Source: JAVKBW01 sp040222995 (lineage in GTDB: Bacteria > Pseudomonadota > Alphaproteobacteria > UBA8366 > Aestuariispiraceae). From it: 64,000 nucleotides of DNA. Of this stretch, positions 54,434 through 63,335 are shown piece after piece. The translations under genes were made by a program, and so were the position numbers. The DNA is taken from the NCBI GenBank assembly GCA_040222995.1, contig JAVKBW010000019.1, positions 486,003-550,002 on the forward strand, written 5' to 3'. The notes beneath the pieces were generated by a model. It did not search any database. It saw nothing but the letters and a program-made list of their open reading frames with translations, and had not been told where the DNA came from. Every line of letters begins with the position of its first letter. The first letter of the stretch is position 1.

Positions 54434-55384
54434 TCAGGCGTTGGCGACGTTCCGAAAAGCCTTCATGGCGGCGATCAGCTTGCGGTCGCGTTCCGCCGCA
54501 AGGTCTTCGAATGACCGGCCATTCTCTTCCGCGGCGATTCCTTCGGCCAGTTTACGGCCGACATCTTCCGTCAGAACAGGGTCGCCCATCGATTTCCACC
54601 AGGTGTGAAAACTGTCGGCATACCGCTCGCAGAAACCGTCGATTCCCTTGCCGCCACTGGCAAGACTGAACAACTGATGCGGCCCCATCACCGACCAGCG
54701 CAATCCCGGCCCCGCCCAGACCGCCTTGTCGACATCCTCCACCGAGGCGACGCCCTCGACGACAAGATGAATGGCTTCCCGCCACAAAGCGGCCTGCAAC
54801 CGGTTCGCCACATGCGCCGGCACTTCCTTGTTCACTCTGATCGTGACCTTGCCGCATTCCTCGTAGAAGCGCGCCGCCGCGTCCAGCACGCCGGATTCGG
54901 TGCGGTCATTGCCAAGCAATTCAACCAGCGGAATCAGATGCGGCGGATTGAACGGATGACCGAGGATAAACCGGCCCGGGTCTATCCAGCCGGCCTGCAT
55001 GTCGGACAACAGAAGGCCTGAAGAACTGGTCGCCACGATAGCATCCGGCGGAAGCGCCCGTTCGATCGCTTTATAGGTTTCCGCCTTCAGGGGCAGACGT
55101 TCCGGCACGCTTTCCTGGATGAACTGCGCCCGCGACACCGCCGTTTCGGGGTCGGCGACGAACCGCACTCTGTCCGGCGACGCGCCCGGCTTTACCATGC
55201 CGAGCTCGTCAAGGCTCGTCCAGGCGCGCTCGATATAGGATTTCGTATCCAATTCACCGGTCGGTGACGGATCGAATACATCGACGTCCCTGCCCGCCGC
55301 CAGAAACAGGGCGCTCCAGCTTGCGCCGATTACCCCCGCGCCTACGATGCCGACAACCTCCACGCTAGTTGCGATACCGTTCAT
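54434..55384 (-). CDS. 3-hydroxyacyl-CoA dehydrogenase-like enzyme, candidate L-carnitine dehydrogenase
   Basis: A 316-residue NAD-dependent dehydrogenase. The Rossmann motif is GIVGAGVIGASW, followed by ESVPERLPLKAETY, SSSGLLLSDMQ, and the catalytic GHPFNPPHLIPLVELLG. This pattern, with an adjacent BKACE gene, is characteristic of carnitine 3-dehydrogenase (CdhA/LcdH), which makes 3-dehydrocarnitine. Lambda-crystallin-like hydroxyacid dehydrogenases look similar, so the substrate is inferred from context. It lies 9 bases after an SDR gene. Confidence 0.87.
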   Translation of the reverse strand: MNGIATSVEVVGIVGAGVIGASWSALFLAAGRDVDVFDPSPTGELDTKSYIERAWTSLDELGMVKPGASPDRVRFVADPETAVSRAQFIQESVPERLPLKAETYKAIERALPPDAIVATSSSGLLLSDMQAGWIDPGRFILGHPFNPPHLIPLVELLGNDRTESGVLDAAARFYEECGKVTIRVNKEVPAHVANRLQAALWREAIHLVVEGVASVEDVDKAVWAGPGLRWSVMGPHQLFSLASGGKGIDGFCERYADSFHTWWKSMGDPVLTEDVGRKLAEGIAAEENGRSFEDLAAERDRKLIAAMKAFRNVANA

Positions 55385-55393
55385 TTCAGTTCC

Positions 55394-56161
55394 CTAAAAA
55401 AGACCGGGCTGCAGCGGCGTTGCCGCCACCAGCCCGCCATCGACCGTAACGGTTTGCCCGGTCATGAAACCTGCCCCGTCGGAGGCCAGCCACACAGCCG
55501 CATCCGCGATATCCGACGGTTGGCCGAACCGGCCGACCGCGTGCCGCGCCAAAGCATCTTTTTTCGCCGCTGCCGGATCATCTGCCAGATCGAAAGCCGC
55601 ATCCGCCATCGCCGTCATGATCCAGCCCGGACAGATAGCGTTGCACCGGATACCCTGCGCCCCGTGATCGACCGCTATCGACCGGGTCAGCCCGTGCACG
55701 AACGCCTTCGACGCATTGTACAGCGCCATCGACGGGTCGGCATGGTTGCCGCTGATCGACCCGATATTGACGATCGAGCCGCCGCCAGACCCTGCCATCA
55801 CCGGAATGAACCGGCGGCACATGCGAAACACGCCCTGCGCATTCGCGCCCATCAGCAGGTCCCAATCGGCATCGGTCGACTCGACGACCGTCTTTTCAAT
55901 CTGCACGCCGGCATTGTTGACCAGAATATCGACCCGACCGAATTCCGCGACCGCCCGATCAGCCAACGCATCGACGTCGGTCTGACGACTCACATCGGCA
56001 ACCGCCCACACGGCATTCGCCGGCAGATCACCTGGGTCCGACCCTCGGCCGCAGGTCAAAACAGCCGCTCCTTCCGACGCAAACCGCTCGCCAATCGCAC
56101 GGCCGATCCCTTTGCCGCCGCCGGTGACAACGGCAACCTTGCCCTTCAATATTCCGCTCAT
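55394..56161 (-). CDS. SDR-family oxidoreductase 1
   Basis: A 255-residue classical short-chain dehydrogenase. Cofactor motif TGGGKGIGRAI, NNAG, active serine in VNIGSISG, and the YxxxK motif in YNASK are all present. The acidic residue that would fix NAD preference is not obvious (TCGRGSDPG), so NADP is possible. The substrate may be an alcohol of the pathway. It starts seven bases after the aldehyde dehydrogenase gene in the same operon. Confidence 0.92.
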   Translation of the reverse strand: MSGILKGKVAVVTGGGKGIGRAIGERFASEGAAVLTCGRGSDPGDLPANAVWAVADVSRQTDVDALADRAVAEFGRVDILVNNAGVQIEKTVVESTDADWDLLMGANAQGVFRMCRRFIPVMAGSGGGSIVNIGSISGNHADPSMALYNASKAFVHGLTRSIAVDHGAQGIRCNAICPGWIMTAMADAAFDLADDPAAAKKDALARHAVGRFGQPSDIADAAVWLASDGAGFMTGQTVTVDGGLVAATPLQPGLF

Positions 56162-56168
56162 GGCTGCC

Positions 56169-57596
56169 TCAATGCGCGATCATGACATGCCGGGGCACGG
56201 TGTAGTCTTCCAGCGCATACAGCGACATATCCTTGCCGTAGCCGGAACTCTTCATCCCGCCATGCGGCATTTCGGAACAGCCGACCAGATGTGTGTTCAC
56301 CCAGGTAATGCCGTAGCGAAGCCGGGCGACAGTCTGCATGGCGCGGCCGACATCCTTCGTCCACACCGACGACGCCAGACCGTATTTCGTGTCGTTCGCC
56401 CAGTGCACCGCCTGATCGACATCGCTGAACGGCGTCACCGTGACGACAGGGCCGAAAATTTCGTCCCGCACCACTTCATCGTCATGTCGGGCATCGGCAA
56501 TCAGCGTCGGTTCGAAGAAGAACCCGTTGCTGCCGCCGGTATTGCCGCCGGTCACGAATTTCAGGTGGCTGGCGCTTTTGGCCCGGTCGATAACGCCCTG
56601 CACGCGGGCGTATTGCGCATCGGTGATGATCGGCCCCATCTCGACGCCTTCATCCGCCGGCGCGCCGGTTTTGATCGAGGAAATCGCCGACCCCAGATCG
56701 GCGACCAGATTATCGTACAGCTTGTCGGCGATATACAGGCGGCACGGCTGGGTGCAGTCCTGCCCGGCATTGTAGAACGAAAAACCCCGCACGGCCTCGA
56801 CCAGCGCTGCCGGGTCGGCATCGTCAAACACGATCACCGGCGCCTTGCCGCCCAGTTCCAGGTGGGTGTGCTTGATGCCGTCGGCTGCCGCTTCCAAAAC
56901 CCGGCTCGCGGTGCGGATCGACCCGGTCAGCGAGATGAACTCGACACCGCCATGGGTAATCAGCGCATCGCCGGTGGTCTGGCCACGCCCGGAAATGACG
57001 TTCACCACGCCCTTCGGATACACATCGGCCAGAATCTCCGCGATTTTCAGCGTCGACAACGGCGTCAGCTCGGACGGTTTCAGAACCATCGTGCAGCCGG
57101 TCGCCAGCGGCGGCCCCAGTTTCCATGCCCCCATCATCAGCGGGTAGTTCCAGGGCGCGATACTGGCGACAACCCCGGCGGGATCGCGGCGGATCATTGA
57201 GGTGAAGCCTTCCATGTATTCGCCGGCCAGCGGCCCGGTCATCGCCCGCACGGCCCCTGCCATGAAGCGGAACAGATCGACACAGGCGCCCATTTCGTCT
57301 TTCGCCGCGCCAATCGGCTTGCCGGTATCCAGCGACTCGATTTCGGTGAACGTATCGATCTCGGCTTCCAGCCGGTTCGCCACTTCCGTCAGCAGGCCGG
57401 ACCGTTCGGCCGGGGTCTTCGCCGCAAAGGCCGGAAACGCTTCCTGCGCGCTTCGCACCGCGGCGTCCACCTGGTCCGGCGTCGCTTCCGCGACATCGCA
57501 GATCGGCGCGCCCGTCGACGGGTTCAGCACAGTGATTTTTTCGCCGCCGCCTTCGACCAGTTCTCCTGCGATCAGCATTTTCGTCGTATAGGACAT
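56169..57596 (-). CDS. Aldehyde dehydrogenase (aminobutyraldehyde/betaine-aldehyde type)
   Basis: A 475-residue NAD-dependent aldehyde dehydrogenase with the general base in HLELGGKAPVIVF and the catalytic cysteine in YNAGQDCTQPCRLY. The C-terminal EMPHGGMKSSGYGKDMSLYALEDYTVPRHVM closely resembles gamma-aminobutyraldehyde dehydrogenase (PatD/Prr). In this operon likely substrates are betaine aldehyde or 4-trimethylaminobutyraldehyde; both are inference. A GAGGAGGGG ribosome binding site precedes ATG at 57596. Confidence 0.92.
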   Translation of the reverse strand: MSYTTKMLIAGELVEGGGEKITVLNPSTGAPICDVAEATPDQVDAAVRSAQEAFPAFAAKTPAERSGLLTEVANRLEAEIDTFTEIESLDTGKPIGAAKDEMGACVDLFRFMAGAVRAMTGPLAGEYMEGFTSMIRRDPAGVVASIAPWNYPLMMGAWKLGPPLATGCTMVLKPSELTPLSTLKIAEILADVYPKGVVNVISGRGQTTGDALITHGGVEFISLTGSIRTASRVLEAAADGIKHTHLELGGKAPVIVFDDADPAALVEAVRGFSFYNAGQDCTQPCRLYIADKLYDNLVADLGSAISSIKTGAPADEGVEMGPIITDAQYARVQGVIDRAKSASHLKFVTGGNTGGSNGFFFEPTLIADARHDDEVVRDEIFGPVVTVTPFSDVDQAVHWANDTKYGLASSVWTKDVGRAMQTVARLRYGITWVNTHLVGCSEMPHGGMKSSGYGKDMSLYALEDYTVPRHVMIAH

Positions 57597-57618
57597 CGTT
57601 GCCCCTCCTCTTTTTACT

Positions 57619-58554
57619 TCAGAAACCCACCATATCGCCGCCCTTCAGGCCGAGCCGCTTGCGGGCTTCGTCTGGCGTGGCGACGGTGAGAGACATTTCC
57701 TCGACAATGCGGCGGATCTTGGCGACCTGATCGGCGTTATTTTCGGCCAGTTGGCCCTTGCCGATATACAGGCTGTCTTCCAGACCGACCCGCAGGTTGC
57801 CGCCCAGCACGGCGGCGGTTGTCGCGAACGGAATCTGGTTCTTGCCAGCGGCCAGCACCGACCATTCGTAGTCGTCGCCGAACAGCTTGTCGGCAATCGA
57901 ATTCATGTGCACCAGATTGTCGATATCGGCCCCGACCCCACCGAGAATGCCGTAGATGAACTGCAGGAAGAACGGCGGCTTGATAAGGCCCCGGTCGACA
58001 AAATGGGCGACGTTGTAAAGATGGCCGAGGTCGTAGCATTCCATCTCGAATTTTGTGCCGTGTCCCTCGCCCAGGCTTTGCAGCACATAAGCGATATCCT
58101 TGAACGTGTTCTTGAAGATGAAATCTTCCGTCTTGCCCAGCAGTTCCGGTTCCCAGTCATGTTTCCAGGTGTCGTATTTCTGAAGCAGCGGAAACAGGCC
58201 GAAGTTCAGCGACCCCATGTTCAACGACGCCATCTCCGGCTTCGCCCGGTTGGCCGCTGCCAGACGCTCCTCCAGCGTCATGCCGAGACCGCCGCCTGTG
58301 GTGATGTTCACCACGGCGTTTGTGCTCTGTTTGATGACCGGCAGAAACTCCATGAACACTTCCGGATCCGGCGTCGGCTTGCCGGTTTCCGGGTCGCGCG
58401 CATGCAGGTGAATGATCGACGCCCCGGCCTCGGCCGCCCCAATGGCCTGTTCGGCGATCTGCTGCGGCGTGATCGGCAGGTGCGGCGACATGGTCGGTGT
58501 GTGGATACCCCCGGTAATCGCGCAGGTGATGATGATGCTCTCGGCTTTCGCCAT
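57619..58554 (-). CDS. BKACE family beta-keto acid cleavage enzyme (candidate 3-dehydrocarnitine cleavage)
   Basis: From ATG at 58554, with GGAGG upstream, the product has 311 residues, the normal size. BKACE enzymes are zinc TIM barrels that transfer the acyl part of a beta-keto acid with acetyl-CoA. The zinc site HLHARDP near residue 50 and a second-ligand region are visible (GGGLGMTLEERL and the C-terminal NLRVGLEDSLYIGKG). Next to a carnitine dehydrogenase-like gene it should convert 3-dehydrocarnitine and acetyl-CoA to betainyl-CoA and acetoacetate, as CdhC does. The exact substrate class depends on residues I cannot check. Confidence 0.9.
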   Translation of the reverse strand: MAKAESIIITCAITGGIHTPTMSPHLPITPQQIAEQAIGAAEAGASIIHLHARDPETGKPTPDPEVFMEFLPVIKQSTNAVVNITTGGGLGMTLEERLAAANRAKPEMASLNMGSLNFGLFPLLQKYDTWKHDWEPELLGKTEDFIFKNTFKDIAYVLQSLGEGHGTKFEMECYDLGHLYNVAHFVDRGLIKPPFFLQFIYGILGGVGADIDNLVHMNSIADKLFGDDYEWSVLAAGKNQIPFATTAAVLGGNLRVGLEDSLYIGKGQLAENNADQVAKIRRIVEEMSLTVATPDEARKRLGLKGGDMVGF

Positions 58555-58568
58555 TGTTCTATGCCTCC

Positions 58569-59342
58569 CTATAAACGCATTTGCTGAACCTGGGCCGACA
58601 GGCCGCCGTCCAGCACCCATAACTGCCCGGAAGCATAGCGCGCTTCGTCACCCGCAAGCCAGTTCACAAGATTGGCCATGTCGTCGGGCGTACCATAGCG
58701 CCGTAGCGGATGCACCCGCCGCACCTCGTCCTTCAGGCTTTCGATGTCGCCGGCGCCCTGAAAGAAACTCTGCAGCATCGGCGTGTCCACATAACCGGGA
58801 CAGATGGCGTTGACGCGAATGTTTTCCGGCCCGTAGTCGCAGGCCATCGCCCGGGTCAGCGCGTGCACCGCGCCCTTGGTCGCGCAATAGGCTGCGAGAC
58901 CGGGGTCGGCGATAAACCCGTCATAGGAACCGAAATTGATGATCGACCCCGCCCCGGCCGCGCGCATCAGCGGCAGAGCGTGTTTCGAGGTCAGGAAAGT
59001 GCCGGTGACATTGATCGCGAAAATCCGGTTCCAGTCTTCCAGCGAGGTTTCCTCGATCGTGTATTCGATCTCGATCCCGGCGGCGTTGACCAGAATATCC
59101 AGTTTGCCGTGGTCGATGCCAACCCGGTCCATGACGTTCCGGGCGCTTTCTTCACTGGTTACATCATGCGCTAAAAAAGTAACGCCCGCCGGCAACGGCT
59201 CCCCTGGTTCGGCGATGTCGGCGGCGTAGACATGCGCGCCTTCCTTCGCCATGCGAGTGCAGATCGCCCGGCCGATGCCGCCCGTGCCACCGGTAACGAG
59301 CGCAACCCGGTCTTTCAGATAATCTTCGCGAACGGCGCTCAC
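58569..59342 (-). CDS. SDR-family oxidoreductase 2
   Basis: A GTG start at 59342 overlaps the stop of the Rieske gene as GTGA and gives 257 residues. A much longer frame upstream is only a shadow of the Rieske gene. Classical SDR marks: VALVTGGTGGIGRAI, NAAGIE, serine in INFGSYDG, and YCATK. An aspartate after the second strand (VYAADIAEPG) suggests NAD preference. It may dehydrogenate an alcohol produced by the oxygenase. BKACE follows after 14 bases. Confidence 0.9.
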   Translation of the reverse strand: MSAVREDYLKDRVALVTGGTGGIGRAICTRMAKEGAHVYAADIAEPGEPLPAGVTFLAHDVTSEESARNVMDRVGIDHGKLDILVNAAGIEIEYTIEETSLEDWNRIFAINVTGTFLTSKHALPLMRAAGAGSIINFGSYDGFIADPGLAAYCATKGAVHALTRAMACDYGPENIRVNAICPGYVDTPMLQSFFQGAGDIESLKDEVRRVHPLRRYGTPDDMANLVNWLAGDEARYASGQLWVLDGGLSAQVQQMRL

Positions 59343-60481
59343 GATGCACAGGCCTTGCCGTAGGCTTCCAGGACAAGGCCGTGGAAGTGGTGCACCCCGT
59401 GTTCGCTCAAGCCCGACCCTTCCGGATCGACGAGATAGCGGCCCTGTTTGAAAGCCGGCGTACGCATGCCCCTCTGAACGCTTTCCACCAGCCCGATATC
59501 CTCCGGCTGAAGCACGGAATCGATGTAGTTGATCGCTTCCATCTCGCCTTCCGTCGGCGGCGCGGTTTCGAAGAAGAAATCGAATTCCTCGTAGGTTTCC
59601 TCCGGTCCGGTCGGAATGAATCGCCAGACCATGAAATTGCCGCGCCCCGGATACCGCATCAGCGTCATGTTCGGCCACAGGAACCAGACAGCATGATCCG
59701 TCACCGTCGCCGCATCGGTACCGTAGGCGGTGTTCTGCCCCCGTCCCGCCTTCGCCATGTGGCTGGAATAGATGCCGTGCGTCTTCACCTTGTATGTATC
59801 CATTTCGACCAGCGACACGAAATCCTTGTGTGCGACCGGGCAGTGGTAACATTCCAGAAAATTATCGACGACAGACTTCCAGTTGGCCTTGATCCGGTAG
59901 GTCAACCGATGACCGAAGGTCAGGGTCGCCAGATCAGGCGCATAGGACATGATTTCCTTCGCCAGATCGCCGGATTGTTCGGCCAAAGGAGCGGCGTCAG
60001 GATCGAGATTGACGAAGACCAGATGGCAGAAGGTTTCGACCTGCACGCCGCTGAGGCAGAAATCGTCCTTGTCGAAATTCTCGATCAGGTTCGACCGCCG
60101 CGCCTCGCGCAGGGTTCCGTCCAGATTGTATGTCCAGGCGTGATACGGACAGGTCACGAACCGGGTCTTGCCTTCGCCTGACAGCAATTCATGCCCGCGG
60201 TGCTTGCAGACATTGTAGAAGGCGCGCAATTCGCCGTCCGCGCCGCGCATGGCGACAATGCTCTGGCCCTGCACGTCCATCGCAACGTAGCTGCCGGGAC
60301 TGCGCAGTTTCTCCTCATGGCACAGGAACTGCCACGTCTTGTGGAATATCTGCTCCTGTTCAACCTTCAGGAATTTCGGATCGCGATAACAGTCGGTGTT
60401 GATTGAGAACGATCTCGCCGCGACGGGATCGTACCCTTTACCGATATGCTGCATTTCATCACGGCTCAACCGTTCCGTCAT
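59339..60481 (-). CDS. Rieske non-haem iron oxygenase, alpha subunit (quaternary-amine type), copy 2
   Basis: A 380-residue oxygenase. Rieske ligands are C92-x-H94 and C111-x2-H114. Iron site VDNFLECYHCPVAHKDF carries E210, H213 and H218. The glutamate at the bridging position marks the carnitine/betaine class, as in copy 1 at 40777-41928. Both proteins share the C-terminal LSEHxVHHF motif. The gene starts 15 bases after the choline-sulfatase gene behind GGAGG and overlaps the SDR gene. No reductase partner lies in the operon. Carnitine, gamma-butyrobetaine, betaine and stachydrine are candidate substrates. Confidence 0.91.
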   Translation of the reverse strand: MTERLSRDEMQHIGKGYDPVAARSFSINTDCYRDPKFLKVEQEQIFHKTWQFLCHEEKLRSPGSYVAMDVQGQSIVAMRGADGELRAFYNVCKHRGHELLSGEGKTRFVTCPYHAWTYNLDGTLREARRSNLIENFDKDDFCLSGVQVETFCHLVFVNLDPDAAPLAEQSGDLAKEIMSYAPDLATLTFGHRLTYRIKANWKSVVDNFLECYHCPVAHKDFVSLVEMDTYKVKTHGIYSSHMAKAGRGQNTAYGTDAATVTDHAVWFLWPNMTLMRYPGRGNFMVWRFIPTGPEETYEEFDFFFETAPPTEGEMEAINYIDSVLQPEDIGLVESVQRGMRTPAFKQGRYLVDPEGSGLSEHGVHHFHGLVLEAYGKACAS

Positions 60482-60496
60482 CGCGATCCTCCATGG

Positions 60497-62014
60497 CTAC
60501 ACGCTTGGAAAGCGTGCCTTTTTCTCAAGTTGATAAATCGGCATCGTGTTCCTGATATAGGAAGCGGCCGCGTCCTTAACCGGCTGGTAATCCCAGCCCT
60601 GCCCCTGATCCAGCATGACCTTCTTAAGGAAGCGCCGGCGTTTCTGGCTTTCGAGAATCCGTTCCGTCAGGGCTGGCACGTCATAACCGGCGTCCAGTTC
60701 CGCCAGCAGCGCATCGACCGCCGGGCGGTGCGCCGGATCGTCGGCCAGATTGTTTACTTCCGTCGGATCGGCCTCGACATCGTAGTACTGGACCGGGTCG
60801 CAGGCCGCATGGATCAGCTTCTTCGATCCGCGCCGGATCATGAACATCGGCGTATCCAGCCCTTCGGCGAAATATTCGCCGATCACCTCGTCATGACCGC
60901 CGGTGCCGCCCAGATGCGGCAGCAGCGATCGGCCTTCGACCGGCGTCGCGTAGTCGCCCGTTTTGCCGTCGCGGGAAAGCTCGACGAAGGTTGGCAGCAG
61001 ATCGACCAGCGACACCGCCTCCTTCACCCGGCGCGGTGAAAACATTTTCGGCGCGTGCACGATCAGCGGCACCCGCGCTGAATTCTCGAAGTAGCTCATC
61101 TTGAACCACATGCCCCGCTCGCCGAGCATGTCGCCGTGGTCCGCCGTCAGCACGACAACCGTGTTATCGGCCAGTCCGGCTTCTTCAAGCGTCTGCATCA
61201 GGGTTGCGATCTTGTCGTCGATATCCCCGATGGAGCCGTAATAGGCGTGCCGCGCATCGCGGATCGTGTTGTCGTCGAGGTCGATATCGCTGGCGCCGTA
61301 GCCGTGCCGCAGGCGTTCGCCGTGCGGGTCTTTCGTCACCGAGCCATACGGCACTTTCGGCAGATCGATTTCGTCGTCGCGATACTGGTCCCACTTGTCC
61401 TGACGGCAAAGATACGGATCGTGCGGCTGGATCATTGAAACCGTCAGCATGAACGGCGTTTCGTTACCGTCGCGCGCCTGATCGAAAATATAGCGTTTCG
61501 CCTCGAACACTGCTTCGTCGTCATAGTCTAGATACATCGACCGCGTGCAGACGCCGGCCCTGGTGACGACTTCCATGTTATGAAACCAGTCGAGCTTCTC
61601 GCCCGGCCGCTCCCATTCCGGATGCCAGGTGAAATCCGCCGGATAGACATCCGTGGTCAGCCGGTCGTCATAACCGTGCAACTGGTCAGGGCCGACAAAA
61701 TGCATCTTGCCGCTAAGCGCGCTCTTATAACCGTTGGCGGCCAGGTAATGCGCGAAGGTCGGCACTTCTGCTGAAAACTCCACCGCGTTGTCCCAGGCGG
61801 CTATTTTCGACGGCAGACGGCCGCTCATCATCACGAACCGCGACGGCGCGCACAGCGGCGCGTTGGTGTAGGCCGCATCGAATACGACACCCTCTGCCGC
61901 AAGCCGGTCGATTGCCGGCGCCTTCACGACCTTGTGGCCGTAACACGGCAGAAAATGCGGCGCGAGCTGATCGGCCATGATCATAAGAATATTCGGACGT
62001 GATGATGCTGTCAT
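60497..62014 (-). CDS. betC: Choline-sulfatase
   Basis: A 505-residue sulfatase that releases choline from choline-O-sulfate. The catalytic cysteine, modified to formylglycine by another enzyme, is C55 in PLCAPSR, and the metal site is seen in NILMIMADQ and LTADHGDMLGE. The C-terminal tail WDYQPVKDAAASYIRN with KKARFPS is characteristic of choline-sulfatases. ATG at 62014 has GGGAGG upstream. It leads the eight-gene operon and is divergent from a GbdR/CdhR-like regulator. Confidence 0.93.
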   Translation of the reverse strand: MTASSRPNILMIMADQLAPHFLPCYGHKVVKAPAIDRLAAEGVVFDAAYTNAPLCAPSRFVMMSGRLPSKIAAWDNAVEFSAEVPTFAHYLAANGYKSALSGKMHFVGPDQLHGYDDRLTTDVYPADFTWHPEWERPGEKLDWFHNMEVVTRAGVCTRSMYLDYDDEAVFEAKRYIFDQARDGNETPFMLTVSMIQPHDPYLCRQDKWDQYRDDEIDLPKVPYGSVTKDPHGERLRHGYGASDIDLDDNTIRDARHAYYGSIGDIDDKIATLMQTLEEAGLADNTVVVLTADHGDMLGERGMWFKMSYFENSARVPLIVHAPKMFSPRRVKEAVSLVDLLPTFVELSRDGKTGDYATPVEGRSLLPHLGGTGGHDEVIGEYFAEGLDTPMFMIRRGSKKLIHAACDPVQYYDVEADPTEVNNLADDPAHRPAVDALLAELDAGYDVPALTERILESQKRRRFLKKVMLDQGQGWDYQPVKDAAASYIRNTMPIYQLEKKARFPSV

Positions 62015-62123
62015 TTCAGCCTCCCGGCATGTTAATTTTGCGTACTATCAGCTTAAGCCTCTAGAATTATACGACAATACTCTATACTTTTGCGCCGTAC
62101 AACGATGGGAAACAAGAAACTCC

Positions 62124-63170
62124 GTGTCCGCCCCTTCCGCCAAACACGCATCTGCGACCCAGACCCGCATCGCCGTCCTGCTCTTGCCGTCATTCAACGC
62201 CATGGCAACGACCGCGCTGCTCGATCCGTTTCGCGCGTCCAACTATCTTGCCGGCGAACCGCGCTATTCCTGGCAGTTCGTCACCCGCGACGGCGGCCCC
62301 GTGGATGCCAGCAACGGCATGCGCCTCACCGACACAATCAGCATCGCGGTTGCCGGCGACCGGTATGATTTCGTTTTTATAAGCGCAAGCTGGAACCCTG
62401 AAGCCTACCGCGCCTCGCGCCTGTTCGACTGGATCCGCCGCTGCGCCGGCAACGGCGCGGCTTTGGGCGGGCTCGATACCGGGGCGTTCCTGCTAGCCTT
62501 CGCCGGCCTGCTGAAAGGATATACGTCGACCGTCCATTACGAACATATCGCCGTTTTCCGTGAATTGTTTCCCGATCTTCAGGTTTCCGAAGACCTGTTC
62601 GTCATCGACCGCGACCGCCTGACCTGCTGCGGCGGGGCCGCGGCAAGCGATCTGGCGCTCGAGATCATCCGTCTGCAGACCGGCATCGACGCCGCAAACG
62701 CCGCCGCCCGCTATATCTTTCACGACCGCCTGCGCCCCGGTTCGGAAGGTCAGTCGCCGGCCCACCGTGAACCCGTCGGCTATGCCGCGCCATCGAAACT
62801 GCGAGACGCCATCGTCCTGATGGAGCGGAATCTGGAAAACCCGATACCGATGTCCGAGATTTCGGCCGAAACCGGCCTGTCGAACCGCCAGTTGCAGCGG
62901 CTGTTCGGCTCGCATACCGGCGTCACACCGGTGCGCTACTATCTCGAAATCCGGCTCGACCGGGCTCGATCGATGGTCACCCAGACAGAAATGTCGATCA
63001 TGGAGATCGCCGTCGCCTGCGGTTTCACCTCGCAGGAATACTTCGCCCGGGTCTACAAGGAACGCTTTAGCCTGACCCCCAGCGAAGACCGCCAGGAAGG
63101 CCGCGTACCGTTTCAGTTTCGCAGTTTCCCGAGCCCACACCGTTCGCCGAAAGGCGGCCGAAAGACCTGA
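62124..63170 (+). CDS. GlxA-type AraC regulator with DJ-1/PfpI domain (GbdR/CdhR-like)
   Basis: Taking GTG at 62124 as start gives 348 residues; the upstream open frame has no conserved sequence. The N-terminal 190 residues form a DJ-1/PfpI domain (RIAVLLLPSFNAMATTALLDPFRASNYL, GGLDTGAFLLAFAGLLKG), where aspartate replaces the usual cysteine. The C-terminal AraC domain has SNRQLQRLFGSHTGVTPVRYYLEIRLDRARSM and FTSQEYFARVYKERF. Regulators of this design (GbdR, CdhR, SouR) control betaine, carnitine and sarcosine catabolism. Its place divergent from betC supports control of this operon. Confidence 0.9.
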   Translation: MSAPSAKHASATQTRIAVLLLPSFNAMATTALLDPFRASNYLAGEPRYSWQFVTRDGGPVDASNGMRLTDTISIAVAGDRYDFVFISASWNPEAYRASRLFDWIRRCAGNGAALGGLDTGAFLLAFAGLLKGYTSTVHYEHIAVFRELFPDLQVSEDLFVIDRDRLTCCGGAAASDLALEIIRLQTGIDAANAAARYIFHDRLRPGSEGQSPAHREPVGYAAPSKLRDAIVLMERNLENPIPMSEISAETGLSNRQLQRLFGSHTGVTPVRYYLEIRLDRARSMVTQTEMSIMEIAVACGFTSQEYFARVYKERFSLTPSEDRQEGRVPFQFRSFPSPHRSPKGGRKT

Positions 63171-63207
63171 TCGGACCGGCAATTCGCCAACAAAAAACCT
63201 GTTGCGC

Positions 63208-63234
63208 CTGAAAACAACCCTATTATTGTTTCAG
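63208..63234. other. Inverted repeat upstream of the cold-shock gene
   Basis: CTGAAAACAA (63208-63217) and TTGTTTCAG (63226-63234) are inverted copies with one extra A in the left arm and an eight-base spacer. It could be an operator for the csp promoter or a weak end signal for the regulator gene upstream; no T-run follows. Confidence 0.4.
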
Positions 63235-63335
63235 TATTGTGACGTTTAGCCGGTCGAAATCTTGAAAAACAGGCCGCGAATGTCGCCCCGGTCTGCATGG
63301 GGCTTGCCGGGTCACAGGGAGCGAGGAATGCAGGT

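Noticed and set aside
59343..59852. N-terminal extension of the SDR frame into the Rieske gene
   Set aside because: The extra 170 codons are a shifted reading of the Rieske gene; GTG at 59342 overlapping its stop codon is the natural start.
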